A stretch of 64,000 bases of DNA from Streptomyces sp. LaPpAH-108 (GCF_000373625.1 NZ_KB891995.1:480882-544881), one strand, 5' to 3'; counted from the stretch's first letter, positions 8,579 to 17,279 are shown. A program made the numbers and translations. Notes: a model not told the origin generated them from the sequence alone.

Positions 8579-8782
8579 ATGGCCGCGGACACCATCATCG
8601 AGTGCGGCAAGGGGCACGTCTTCTGGGGAACCTGGATTCCCGGCGCCTCGCTGACCACCATCCGGCTCGGCCCGCGCAGGCTGGGCCTGTGCAAGGCGGG
8701 CCGCCACCTGTCGCTGCTGCGCCGCGTGGACGAGCGGGAGCTGACGGCCGAGCAGCGCGCCACCCTGTTCGACGCGCCGTGA
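8579..8782 (+). CDS. Small zinc-ribbon-like protein, unknown function
   Basis: This 67-residue protein has two knuckle-like motifs, CGKGH at residues 9-13 and CKAGRH at 38-43, separated by a hydrophobic PGASLTTIRLGP stretch. Similar short proteins with CxxGH...CxxG(R/K)H are common orphan genes in streptomycetes, as I recall, and may bind one zinc ion. ATG 8579 follows a purine-rich GGGAGAGA. The last bases overlap the start of the ABC ATPase gene (GTGA), so it belongs to the ABC operon, but a role in transport is not shown. Confidence 0.75.
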   Translation: MAADTIIECGKGHVFWGTWIPGASLTTIRLGPRRLGLCKAGRHLSLLRRVDERELTAEQRATLFDAP

Positions 8783-9657
8783 CGGGGGTGCACCTGGAGG
8801 GGGTCGTCGCCGGGTACCGGGGCCGTCCCGTGCTCGGCCCGGTCGACACCGAACTCGCCCCCGGCGTCCACGCGTTGCTCGGGCGCAACGGCGCCGGGAA
8901 GACCACGCTCATGCGGGTCATGGCCGGTGTCCTGCCGCCGATCGCCGGGCGGGTGCTGATCGGCGGCACCGACCTGGCCGCCGACCGCGAGGCGAAGCGG
9001 GCGATCGGCGTACTGGCTCACCGGGCCGCGCTCAGCCCGCAGTTGAGCGTGCGGGACAACCTGGAGTTCTGGGCGCGGGTACGGGGCCTGGACGGGGCTC
9101 GGCGTGCCGTACGGATACGGGAGGCGGCCGAGCGGTTCGACATCGAGGGGCTGCTCGACCGGCGTACCGCCCGGCTCAGCCGGGGTCAGCTCCAGCGGGC
9201 CGACCTGGCCAGGCTCACCCTGACGGATCCTCAAGTCCTGCTGCTGGACGAGCCGTTGACAGGGCTCGACCCGGTCAGCGCGGAGCGCACCCGTGAACTC
9301 GTCCGTTCCTGGGGCGCGGACAGGACCGTCCTGTACTCCACCCACAGCGTGCCCGAGGCGTTGACGCTCGCCTCCCGGATGCTGGTCCTCGGCGGCGGGA
9401 CGCTCACCGCGCTGCCGGTGGCTCAGGACCCGGCGGGCGAGGCGGAGCCGTCCGCGTACGACCTGCGCACCTCGCGCCGTGCCGGGGCCTGGGAACGGGC
9501 CGAGGTGGGACCGGACACGACGATCGGCGCGTACATCGCGGGCCTGGTCGCGGCCGGCGTCGAGATCACCGACGTACGCCCCGTCTCCACCGGCACCCCC
9601 ACGACCCGCCCCACCCTCGAAGCCTCCATCCACCAACTCCTGGACGACCCCTCATGA
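8779..9657 (+). CDS. ABC transporter ATPase
   Basis: A 292-residue ATPase with Walker A LGRNGAGKTT near residue 35, signature LSRGQLQRADLARL and Walker B VLLLDEPLTGLDPVS, then the H-loop YSTHSVPEA. The chosen GTG at 8779 overlaps the preceding stop codon; an in-frame GTG at 8788 is also possible. The last ~75 residues follow the ATPase core and probably contact the permease. It overlaps the downstream permease gene by ATGA. This is a coupled three-gene unit. Confidence 0.88.
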   Translation: MTGVHLEGVVAGYRGRPVLGPVDTELAPGVHALLGRNGAGKTTLMRVMAGVLPPIAGRVLIGGTDLAADREAKRAIGVLAHRAALSPQLSVRDNLEFWARVRGLDGARRAVRIREAAERFDIEGLLDRRTARLSRGQLQRADLARLTLTDPQVLLLDEPLTGLDPVSAERTRELVRSWGADRTVLYSTHSVPEALTLASRMLVLGGGTLTALPVAQDPAGEAEPSAYDLRTSRRAGAWERAEVGPDTTIGAYIAGLVAAGVEITDVRPVSTGTPTTRPTLEASIHQLLDDPS

Positions 9658-10877
9658 CCACGGACGGAATGCCCTCCGGCGGAATGACCCCGGACGGAAC
9701 GCCCCCTGGCGGAACGGCTTCTGGCGGAACGCTCCCGGACGGAACGGCCCCTGGCGGGATGGCTTCTGGCGGAACGCCTCCCGACGGAACGGCTTCTGGC
9801 GGGATGACCCCGGACGGAATGACCCCGGACGGAACGGCCCCTGGCGGGATGACCTCTGGCGGAACGCTCCCCGGCGGAAAGGTCTCTGGCGGAACGCTCC
9901 CGGACGGAACGGCCCCCGGCGGGACGACCACAGACGGAACGACCCCTGGAGGAACGAGCACGAGCGGAATGACCTCTGGTGGAACGCCTCCCGGCGAAAC
10001 GGCCTCTGACGGAACGCTCCCCGGCGGAACGACCACGGACGGAATGACCCCCGGCGAAACGCCCCCCAGCGAAACGCCCCCCGGCGGAATAACCACCAGC
10101 GACCTCCTCGGCGCCCTGCTCATCCGTACCTGGCGTCACCAGGGCAGGCAGGCATTGCTCGTCCCCGCGGCGGCAGGCACCGGTCTCGTGGCCCTGTTGC
10201 TCGTTCTGCCGCACGTGTTTCCCGGTGCGGTTCACGGAGAGCTGGTCGCCGCCGACAACGGCCTGGTCGCGGTGGCCGGGCTGCACTCCGCCACGTCCCG
10301 CGCGCTGAGCACCGCGCTGCTGGTCGCGCCCACGCTGCTCGGGGTGGCCGCCGCGCTGATCACCGGGGCGGTCAGCCGTGCCGTCGTCTCCGGGGACCTG
10401 GGCAGCGGCTCGATGGAGGCGCTGCTGGCCTCACCGGTGCGGCTGCGCTCGGTGTACCTCGCCTACACCGCCTGCGCGCTGATCACCGGCGCGCTGTCCT
10501 GGCTCGTGCTCGTCGTCGCCTTCACCGGCCTGGCCTGGGTGGCGCTGACGTGCGGCGGCAGCAGCGTCCGGCTCAGCTCCGGGTACCTGCTGCTGGGGCT
10601 GCTCGTCCCGGCGGCCTCCGTGCTGTGGGCCGCCTCCGCCACCGTGTTCACCGGCTTCCGCTGGCCCACCGGCCTGCGCCCGACGGCGGGCCTCGGCGGC
10701 GGCCTCGCCCGCGCCGTCGCTCTCCTCCCCGCCCTGGGCGCGACGACGGTCAGCAGCATGCTCCCCGACGCGTACACGACGATCACCGGCTGGTACGTCG
10801 GCGGCACCCTGGCCCTGACGGCCGTGCTGCTCGTACTGATGCCACTGGTCTTCCGCGTGGAACGCGTCCTGGAGTAG
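9654..10877 (+). CDS. ABC transporter permease with long repetitive hydrophilic N-terminus
   Basis: A 407-residue protein. Residues ~140-407 form a six-helix ABC-2-like membrane domain (LLGALLIRTWRHQGRQALL start; AALITGAVSRAVVSGDLGSGSMEALLASPVR before TM3). Residues 1-140 consist almost wholly of five-residue units of the form (T/M)xPDG, (T/M)xPGG or (T/M)ASGG, encoded by a 15-base tandem repeat. Such a domain is not part of the ABC permease family and is low-complexity. ATG 9654 overlaps the ATPase stop. A start downstream of the repeat was considered, but the coupling favours 9654. Confidence 0.8.
   Translation: MTTDGMPSGGMTPDGTPPGGTASGGTLPDGTAPGGMASGGTPPDGTASGGMTPDGMTPDGTAPGGMTSGGTLPGGKVSGGTLPDGTAPGGTTTDGTTPGGTSTSGMTSGGTPPGETASDGTLPGGTTTDGMTPGETPPSETPPGGITTSDLLGALLIRTWRHQGRQALLVPAAAGTGLVALLLVLPHVFPGAVHGELVAADNGLVAVAGLHSATSRALSTALLVAPTLLGVAAALITGAVSRAVVSGDLGSGSMEALLASPVRLRSVYLAYTACALITGALSWLVLVVAFTGLAWVALTCGGSSVRLSSGYLLLGLLVPAASVLWAASATVFTGFRWPTGLRPTAGLGGGLARAVALLPALGATTVSSMLPDAYTTITGWYVGGTLALTAVLLVLMPLVFRVERVLE
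9666..10095 (+). repeat. 15-base tandem repeats inside the permease gene
   Basis: About 28 imperfect 15-base units of the type GGAACGnnnCCnGGC / GGAATGACCCCGGAC follow each other in phase with the reading frame, giving a Gly/Thr/Pro/Asp pentapeptide repeat. All units keep the frame, which suggests selection for an intact protein while unit number changes. Confidence 0.85.
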
Positions 10878-11015
10878 CCGGGGGTACGGAAATCAGCCGA
10901 TCCCGCCGCCGACAATCGCACTGACGTACGCAGGGTTACTGGGCACCCAGAAAAGTGACGCGGCAGGCCAGGAGACGGCCCAGGACCTCTCTACCCGGCG
11001 GGATACGCCCCGTCT

Positions 11016-11312
11016 CTACCCGGCGGGAGCCGCCCCGTCGCTGCCCGCCGCCTCCTCCACCCACCGCCGCGCCTCCAAGAGGTTCGCGGCGGTGCCCACA
11101 GGCCGGTACGAGAACCCGTCCCACTCCTCCAGCACCCGACCCTCACCGGGCCGCACGTGCCCACCCCCGCCATGCACCGGCCGGTGCCGCCGCTGAACAT
11201 CCATCGGCGCCCGCCGCCGCTTGTCGTACGCCGCGAGCGGATCGCCCCCGTCCACCCGGGGAACGGCCCGCGACGGCTGATTCGGCGGCCCGGGCCGCGC
11301 ATGCTTACCCAT
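11016..11312 (-). CDS. DUF6087-family small protein
   Basis: This 98-residue protein carries the features I associate with DUF6087: DPLAAYDKRRRAPMDVQRRHRPVHGG, then HVRPGEGRVLEEWDG and a C-terminal NLLEARRWVEEA. Its function is unknown. The ATG at 11312 starts MGKHARPGPPNQ. The C-terminal coding end overlaps a short direct repeat (TCTACCCGGCGGGA, twice, near 10988 and 11014). These genes are frequent in streptomycete accessory regions. Here it stands next to the long repeat array. Confidence 0.6.
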   Translation of the reverse strand: MGKHARPGPPNQPSRAVPRVDGGDPLAAYDKRRRAPMDVQRRHRPVHGGGGHVRPGEGRVLEEWDGFSYRPVGTAANLLEARRWVEEAAGSDGAAPAG

Positions 11313-11455
11313 GCCCTCGACGCTCTCAGGCCGCCCCGCAACGAGATCCGCTACGCGGGCCCGGTACGGGCGGGCAGCATCCAGCAGGCCCTACGACTAG
11401 CCGGTCCGGAGACGATCACTCTGCGTATCCACGGCAGCGGTCAGCACCCCCTGCC

Positions 11456-12717
11456 GCGAAGTGCACCCCCGTCAACAGCCCCCTCAGGAGGACCACACGC
11501 CCTAGTGACGCTGGCCGATGCGCCAACTTGACCGGTCACCCCCACAGCCCGCCCCCGGCACCCCCTTCAGCCCCGCAGGCTGCGCCTAGCACCCTTCAGC
11601 CCCGCAGGCTGCGCCTAGCACCCTTCAGCCCCGCAGGTCGCGCCCGGCGCCCTCCTCAGCCCTGCAGGTCGCACCTGGCACCCCCTTCACCCCGGCAGAC
11701 CGCTCCCGGCACCCCCTCACCCCCGAGGCGCCACCCGCCCGCCCCGCCGCTGTGAAGCGCGCCCCTGTCAACGGAACCCCCAGGGGGATCACGCGTCCTG
11801 GTGGCGCTGGCCGGGGCGGCAGCTTGACCGGCCGCCCTCGCAGGCCGCCCCCCGGCACCCCCCCTCAGCCCCGCAGGCTGAGCCCGGCACCCCCTTCAGC
11901 CCTGCAGCCCGCCCCGGCACCCCTCACCCCCGGAGGCACCCCCACCTGCCCGCCCCGCCGCTGTGAAGCGCACCCGCGTCAACAGGGCCCCCAGGAGGAT
12001 CACGCGTCCTGGTGACGGTGGTCAGGGCGGCAGCTTGACCGGTCGGCCCCGCAGGCCGCGCCTGGTATCCCCTTCACCCCGGCAGGCCGCATCCGGCGCT
12101 CCCCTCACCCGGCACCCCCTTCAGCCCTGCAGGCCACGTCCGGCGTCCTCCTCAGCCCTGCAGGCCGCGTCCGGCGTCCTCCTCAGCCCTGCAGGTCGCG
12201 CCCGCCCCCCTCACCCCTGCGGGCCGCACAGGGCACCCCCTCACCCTCGCGGGCCGCCACCCGGCGCCCCTCATCCCCGAGGCACCCCCCCCATGCCCGC
12301 CTCGCCGCCGTGAAGCACACCCCCGTCAATAGATCTCCAGGAGGACCACACGTCCTGATGGCGCTGGCCGGGGCGCCAACTTGACCAGTCGGCCCCGCAG
12401 ACCGCGCCCGGCACCCCCTCACCCCGGCAGGCCGCACCCGGCACTCCCCTCACCCGGCGCCCCTTCGGGCCCCGCAGGCTGCGCCTGGCACCTCCTTCGG
12501 CCCCGCAGGTCGCGCCCGGCGCCCCCCTAACCGGCAGGCCGCACCTGGCACCCCCTCACCCCTGCAGGCCGCCCCGGTACCCCCTCACCCCCGAGGCACC
12601 CACCTGCCCGCCTCGCCGCCGTGAAGCGCACCCCCGTCAACAGCCCCCAGGAGGACCACACGTCCTGGTGGCGCTGGCCGGGGCGCCAACTTGACCAGTC
12701 GGCCCCGCAGGCCGCCC
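11456..12717. repeat. Five diverged copies of a ~100-base repeat separated by short-repeat spacers
   Basis: Cores begin near 11456, 11752, 11962, 12309 and 12620. Each runs (G)AAG(C/T)GCACCCCCGTCAAC, a purine-rich AGGAGGA, a CACGTCCTGGTGGCGCTGG-like part and CTTGACC(A/G)GTC, ending at CGCAGGC. An inner dyad is kept best in copies 3 and 5 (CCAGGA ... TCCTGG). Spacers of 100-250 bases consist of degenerate CCTGCAGGCCGCGCCxGGCACCCCCTTCA-like units. No credible gene is seen between 11313 and 12764; the frames present are products of the repeat. Its origin and function are unknown. Confidence 0.8.
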
Positions 12718-12764
12718 CCGGCACCCCCGCAGACACCCCCCTAACCCCCGCGGCCAGCGGACCC

Positions 12765-13544
12765 TCACCCCCGAGACCCTCCCGGCACCACCAACCCCCA
12801 AGCCCCCTCAGCCACCCGCCAAGTCCGCCGCCGGACCGGACCGGAGGGCACCCCGTCGGCGTGGTAGTGGAAGTTTTCGCCGGTCACGGTGATGGTGTGG
12901 GCGGAGGTGGGGAGGGTGGGGGAGGGGTGGATCTGGACCGAGGCGAGGCCGTGGCCCAGGGGGGAGATGGAGACCGTTTCGACGGGGTGGTCCAGGTCGG
13001 TGACCGTTTCGCCGTCGAGGTCCACGCGGAGGCGGACCGCCCCGCCGTGCACCACCCGGCGGACCAGGGAGCGGAGCCAGGGATGCCCAGGCAGCACCCC
13101 GACCGGTTCCGCGGCCGGGGGGATGCCCAGGCAGCCGAGGACCACCCCGTCGCTGTCGTCCACCAGGAGGTCCAGCCGCCGCACCGAGCCCTCCAGCACC
13201 GCCCGCGCCGCGGCCACCGCGCCCGGCGGCACCCCCAGCGACCGCGCGAGTGAAGCCGGGCCCACCGGCACCACCGACAGCGCGCAATCAGAAAGCTCCC
13301 GGTGCCGGTGCAGAAGACTCACCGCCCGCACCAGCGCCCGGTCGTCACCCACCACCACCGGCCGCCGAGACCCCCGTCTGCCCAGGACCCGCGCGAACTC
13401 CTCGGGAGAGTCCGGCAGGCACACCTTCGCCGCCGCACCCGCGCTGAGCACGTCTTTCGCTATCCGCACGGACTCCCCGTCCCCCTGCCGTGCCGCCGGG
13501 TCGATGATCACCAGGAGCTGATCGGACGTCGCGGAAGTCGCCAC
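12765..13544 (-). CDS. Diacylglycerol-kinase-like protein, degenerate active site
   Basis: A 259-residue protein with the two-part layout of the DAGK/NAD-kinase superfamily: LLVIIDPAARQGDGES at the N-terminus, a beta-rich C-terminal half (VRRVVHGGAVRLRVDLDGETV). The nucleotide-binding GGDGT motif is not recognisable; the equivalent strand reads PVVVGDDRALVRAV, and the following PVGPASLARSLGVPPG corresponds to the usual PxGTxND-LG region. Catalytic activity is therefore doubtful. The GTG at 13544 is preferred over the longer frame because the protein-like sequence begins there. It is divergent from purA. Confidence 0.7.
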   Translation of the reverse strand: MATSATSDQLLVIIDPAARQGDGESVRIAKDVLSAGAAAKVCLPDSPEEFARVLGRRGSRRPVVVGDDRALVRAVSLLHRHRELSDCALSVVPVGPASLARSLGVPPGAVAAARAVLEGSVRRLDLLVDDSDGVVLGCLGIPPAAEPVGVLPGHPWLRSLVRRVVHGGAVRLRVDLDGETVTDLDHPVETVSISPLGHGLASVQIHPSPTLPTSAHTITVTGENFHYHADGVPSGPVRRRTWRVAEGAWGLVVPGGSRG

Positions 13545-13586
13545 CTCGGTCCTGCCTCGCTTCCTCGGGTAGCATCTTTGTGCAAG

Positions 13587-13614
13587 AGCCCCTTGCGCTA
13601 TTGCGCCAGGGGCT
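13587..13614. promoter_or_regulatory. Strong stem-loop in the purA upstream region
   Basis: AGCCCCT (13587-13593) pairs with AGGGGCT (13608-13614), and inside it GCGC pairs with GCGC around a TATT loop, giving an 11-pair stem with one internal mismatch. It lies 138 bases before purA and 43 bases before the divergent kinase-like gene. It could be a leader attenuator, a small RNA end or a boundary element. Confidence 0.5.
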
Positions 13615-13751
13615 TCGTCTATTCCGGGGCATCCGGTCCGACGGGTTGTGCGGCCAATGACGGTCGCGGGCGGTACGTGGTGACGAGGCGACGAAACCTC
13701 TCGCCCACGCCCCGACCTTGGACATGCCCCGCCCGGAAGGGGTGTACGCGC

Positions 13752-15035
13752 GTGCCCGCACTTGTGCTGCTCGGTGCTCAGTGGGGTGACGAAGGCAAGG
13801 GGAAGGCGACCGACCTGCTCGGTGGCTCGGTGGACTATGTAGTGCGCTACCAGGGCGGCAACAACGCCGGCCACACGGTCGTCGTGGGCGACCAGAAGTA
13901 CGCGCTCCACCTGCTCCCTTCCGGAATCCTCTCACCCACCTGTACGCCGGTCATCGGCAACGGTGTCGTCGTCGATCCCTCGGTCCTGCTCTCCGAGCTG
14001 AGCGGTCTGAACGAGCGCGGCGTCGACACGTCGAAGCTCCTCATCAGCGGAAACGCGCACATCATCACGCCCTACAACGTGACGATGGACAAGGTCTCCG
14101 AGCGCTTCCTCGGCAAGCGCAAGATCGGCACGACCGGCCGCGGCATCGGCCCGACCTACGCCGACAAGATCAACCGCGTCGGCATCCGCGTCCAGGACCT
14201 CTACGACGAGTCGATCCTCCTCCAGAAGGTGGAGGCCGCGCTCGACGTCAAGAACCAGATGCTCACCAAGCTCTACAACCGCCGCGCCATCGCCGCCGAG
14301 CAGGTCGTCGAGGAGCTGCTGGGCTACGCGGAGCAGATCAAGCCGTTCGTCGCCGACACCGTCCTGGTCCTCAACCAGGCCCTGGACGACGACAAGGTCG
14401 TGCTCTTCGAGGGCGGTCAGGGCACCCTGCTCGACATCGACCACGGCACGTACCCCTTCGTCACCTCCTCCAACCCGACCGCCGGTGGCGCCTGCACCGG
14501 CTCCGGCGTCGGTCCGACGAAGATCAGCCGCGTGATCGGCATCCTCAAGGCGTACACCACCCGCGTCGGCTCCGGTCCGTTCCCGACCGAGCTGTTCGAC
14601 GAGGACGGCGAGGCGCTGCGCCGCATCGGTGGCGAGCGCGGTGTCACCACCGGCCGCGACCGCCGCTGCGGCTGGTTCGACGCGGTGATCGCCCGCTACG
14701 CCACGCGCGTCAACGGTCTCACCGACTTCTTCCTCACCAAGCTGGACGTGCTCACCGGCTGGGAGGAGATCCCGGTCTGCGTCGCCTACGAGATCGACGG
14801 CAAGCGGGTCGAGGAACTGCCGTACTCCCAGAGCGACTTCCACCACGCGAAGCCGGTCTACGAGACGCTGCCCGGCTGGTCCGAGGACATCACCAAGGCG
14901 AAGTCCTTCGCCGACCTGCCGAAGAACGCGCAGAACTACGTGAAGGCGCTTGAGGAGATGTCCGGCGCGCCGATCTCCGCGATCGGTGTCGGCCCGGGCC
15001 GCGACGAGACGATCGAGATCAACTCGTTCCTGTAA
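13752..15035 (+). CDS. purA: Adenylosuccinate synthetase
   Basis: A 427-residue enzyme of full family length. It couples GTP hydrolysis to formation of adenylosuccinate from IMP and aspartate, the first committed step to AMP. The N-terminal P-loop-like GDEGKGK is at residues 12-18 (catalytic Asp13). QGGNNAGHTV supplies the second catalytic site (His41 equivalent), and the GTGRGIGPTYADK, TSSNPTAGGACTGSGVGP and RDRRCGWFD motifs are intact. The GTG at 13752 matches the family N-terminus (MPALVLLGAQWGDEG). It is monocistronic, followed by a strong terminator. Confidence 0.98.
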   Translation: MPALVLLGAQWGDEGKGKATDLLGGSVDYVVRYQGGNNAGHTVVVGDQKYALHLLPSGILSPTCTPVIGNGVVVDPSVLLSELSGLNERGVDTSKLLISGNAHIITPYNVTMDKVSERFLGKRKIGTTGRGIGPTYADKINRVGIRVQDLYDESILLQKVEAALDVKNQMLTKLYNRRAIAAEQVVEELLGYAEQIKPFVADTVLVLNQALDDDKVVLFEGGQGTLLDIDHGTYPFVTSSNPTAGGACTGSGVGPTKISRVIGILKAYTTRVGSGPFPTELFDEDGEALRRIGGERGVTTGRDRRCGWFDAVIARYATRVNGLTDFFLTKLDVLTGWEEIPVCVAYEIDGKRVEELPYSQSDFHHAKPVYETLPGWSEDITKAKSFADLPKNAQNYVKALEEMSGAPISAIGVGPGRDETIEINSFL

Positions 15036-15063
15036 GGGGACACGTTCCCGCAAGGGGACAAGG

Positions 15064-15105
15064 AAAAGGGGCTCGCACCGACCGACCGGTGCGGGCCCCT
15101 TTTTT
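15064..15105 (+). terminator. Rho-independent terminator after purA
   Basis: AAAAGGGGC-T-CGCACC (15064-15079) pairs with GGTGCG-G-GCCCCTTTT (from 15088) and is followed by a T run, 28 bases after the purA stop. It lies between purA and the convergent metalloprotease gene and may serve both. Confidence 0.9.
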
Positions 15106-15119
15106 CTGCGCGCTCCGGG

Positions 15120-16955
15120 TCAGGGGCGCTTGCCGGAGACGGTGACCGACTTCGTCTTCTCCAGGTTCTGGGCGTAGTCCACCGAGCGGAACCTCAGCAC
15201 GTGCTTGCCCTTGCCGTGCACCGTGACCGGGGACGTGTACGTCTTCCACTTGCCGCCGTCGAGGCGGTACTCGGTCCTGGCCACGCCGGAGATCCGGTCC
15301 TTGGCGGTCAGGGTGACGCACACGTCCGGGCGGTTGGCGCCGTACCCGGCGGAGCACGGCGCGACGCGCGCCCTGGTGACCGGCGGCTCGGTGTCCAGCG
15401 GGAGGTTCAGCTCCGCCTCGCTCGGGGTCAGCTCGTCCTCGCGGGTCGGCGGCGGTACGTCGCCCGTCGCCTCGGTGCGCCCGACCGCGCCGACGCGCAG
15501 CAGGACGTTGCTCCAGTCGTCGAAGCCGGTGAGCGTCGTGCGCTGACCGTCGTTGTTGACGTCGAAGCTGACCGGCGCCGTGTCGATCACGCCGTTGCAG
15601 TTCCAGTCGACCTGGCCGTCCGCCGCGGGTACCAGGACGAAGGAGCCGCCGTTGCTGCCCGGGCACCAGTGCCGGACGTCGTAGGTCCCGCTGCTCGCGG
15701 GGTACGACCGCTCGTCCAGGCTGTTCTCGTCGAGCGAGGTGTTCCGGCGGGAGAGGTCGGTGAGTCCGCTGGTGGTGCCGGAGGTCAGACCGAACTGGTA
15801 GAGGTAGTTCATCGAGCTGAAGTACTGCGGCTTGTTGTTGACGTTCTGGTCGCCGCCGTGCTCCAGGTTGAGGTTGTGCCCCAGCTCGTGCAGGAAGGTG
15901 CCCGCCTGCTCGGCGACCGTGCCCACCTGGCCCGCGAAGCTGCCCAGGCTGACGATGAGGTCGCTGCCCGGGGTGGGGGCGATGCCGCTGGAGGAACTGC
16001 CGGACTCCAGGTTGTGGGCGGAGATGGCGTAGTGGAAGATCGGCGCCCGTCCGGTGCTGGTGAAACCGCCCGTCTGGTTCTTGATCGTGTTGAAGGCGTT
16101 CCACTGGTACATGCCGCCCACCGACGTGCCCAGGTTCGTCTGCTCCGGCAACTGCCGGGCCGTGCTCAGGGTGCCCCAGGTCGCGTTGGTCGCGAAGTTC
16201 ATGATGCTGTCCGGTCCGGCGTCCACGTGCAGGTTGATGCCGGTGGTGGGCGAGTGCCGTGAGTAGGGGGAGTTCGCGAAGGCGTCGACCACCTGCTTGA
16301 TGGCGGCGGGGGCGAGCGCGTGACTGTGGTTGTCGTTCGCCATCCAGTCGAGCTGGACGAAGATGTCCGGCTTGTCGACCGTGGCGCCCATCCCGGGCAG
16401 GTCGATGAACTTCAGCCCCGGCGCGGGCGCGGTGTGGGCGCTGCCGTCGGCGGGGTTGATGTAGATGCCGTTCCGCTTCCAGTTGTCGGGGATGCCGTCG
16501 CAGGTCGTGGAGTTGCAGTCGAAGGTGAAGTCGACGGTCGGGTTGATGCCCTGGCCGCCGCTGTGGCTGATCACATAGCCGGACGGGGCCGACTGGGTGT
16601 AGGTGGCGTCGCCGACGATGGGTGCGTCCCACCCGATCTGGACCTGGGCGGACTCCCGGTAGACGTTGTAACGGAGGTTCCCCACGTTGCCGTCGGTCGG
16701 GCCGCACAAGGTGCTGAGGGTCCACGTGGCGGTGGTTCCCGCGGCGATGCGCTGCGGCAGATTCGCGGGGCATCCGTTGTAGTTGCCGCCCCCCGGGGTC
16801 AGATCGCGGTCGCTGTTGTTGATGAACCTCACGGTCAGCATCGTGCCCGCGCGCTGCGCGGCAGCCGACGCCCCGGCTGCCGCCAGCATGAGCAGGGTGA
16901 CGGCGAGGGCCAGCATGCCCAGCGCCGTGCGCCCTTGGTAACGCTGTGTATTCAT
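15120..16955 (-). CDS. Secreted zinc metalloprotease (metzincin-like)
   Basis: A 611-residue exported protein. Residues 1-33 are a signal peptide ending in an Ala-rich cleavage site. The zinc site HELGHNLNLEH is at 356-366 (HExxHxxxxxH), with a candidate Met-turn SMNY at 381-384, so a metzincin-type endopeptidase is likely. Residues ~40-150 form an unrelated beta-rich N-terminal domain (MLTVRFINNSDRDL). The C-terminal ~90 residues (TEYRLDGGKWKTY, HVLRFRSVDYAQNLE) resemble the OmpL47-type/Ig-like repeat of secreted actinobacterial enzymes. It probably degrades extracellular protein; the substrate is unknown. It is monocistronic and converges on purA. Confidence 0.82.
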   Translation of the reverse strand: MNTQRYQGRTALGMLALAVTLLMLAAAGASAAAQRAGTMLTVRFINNSDRDLTPGGGNYNGCPANLPQRIAAGTTATWTLSTLCGPTDGNVGNLRYNVYRESAQVQIGWDAPIVGDATYTQSAPSGYVISHSGGQGINPTVDFTFDCNSTTCDGIPDNWKRNGIYINPADGSAHTAPAPGLKFIDLPGMGATVDKPDIFVQLDWMANDNHSHALAPAAIKQVVDAFANSPYSRHSPTTGINLHVDAGPDSIMNFATNATWGTLSTARQLPEQTNLGTSVGGMYQWNAFNTIKNQTGGFTSTGRAPIFHYAISAHNLESGSSSSGIAPTPGSDLIVSLGSFAGQVGTVAEQAGTFLHELGHNLNLEHGGDQNVNNKPQYFSSMNYLYQFGLTSGTTSGLTDLSRRNTSLDENSLDERSYPASSGTYDVRHWCPGSNGGSFVLVPAADGQVDWNCNGVIDTAPVSFDVNNDGQRTTLTGFDDWSNVLLRVGAVGRTEATGDVPPPTREDELTPSEAELNLPLDTEPPVTRARVAPCSAGYGANRPDVCVTLTAKDRISGVARTEYRLDGGKWKTYTSPVTVHGKGKHVLRFRSVDYAQNLEKTKSVTVSGKRP

Positions 16956-17066
16956 GGCGGCACGTTAGGGCGACGCCAGGTGTCTCCCCCGTGCGGCTCG
17001 TCGTACGGTCACTCCGCTGGCCGCCCGCCAGGTGCGGGGGGCCGTCCGGCGGGGTGCGATCGGGGT

Positions 17067-17279
17067 ATGAGCGGCGAGCGGGGTGTCTTGTGCCGGGGGC
17101 CCTACGGCGGTGAGGGTGTCTCCTCCGGCGGACCCGACTGTGTGGACCCCGCCGTGTTCGAGGTCGTACGGCAGGGGCGGGCGCCGTTGGTGGTGTGCCC
17201 GCTGCATCTCGGTCCGTCCCTGTTGGTGGGGACGGGGATTCTGTGGCCGCCGGTGATCAGACTCGTGGGGCGCCCGTGA
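17067..17279 (+). CDS. Possible small protein of unknown function
   Basis: A 70-residue frame (MSGERGVLCRGPYGGEG ... DPAVFEVVRQGRAPLVVCPL ...) with reasonable amino-acid composition and three cysteines. It starts at ATG 17067 without a clear ribosome site and overlaps the 3' end of the DUF397 gene on the other strand by 23 bases. It may be real or only a GC-rich open frame. No family is recognised. Confidence 0.3.
   Translation: MSGERGVLCRGPYGGEGVSSGGPDCVDPAVFEVVRQGRAPLVVCPLHLGPSLLVGTGILWPPVIRLVGRP

Noticed and set aside
11752..12015. Short frames beginning MKRAPVN / MKRTPVN in the repeat array
   Set aside because: The similarity of these frames comes from the DNA repeat itself. Lengths and C-termini vary freely and no ribosome-site conservation is tied to them.
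11456..12717. Repeat array considered as a CRISPR
   Set aside because: Repeats are ~100 bases, diverged and irregularly spaced, and no cas genes are present.
13581..13650. tRNA-like stem near purA
   Set aside because: Only a single strong stem is present. No cloverleaf with conserved T and D arms can be drawn.
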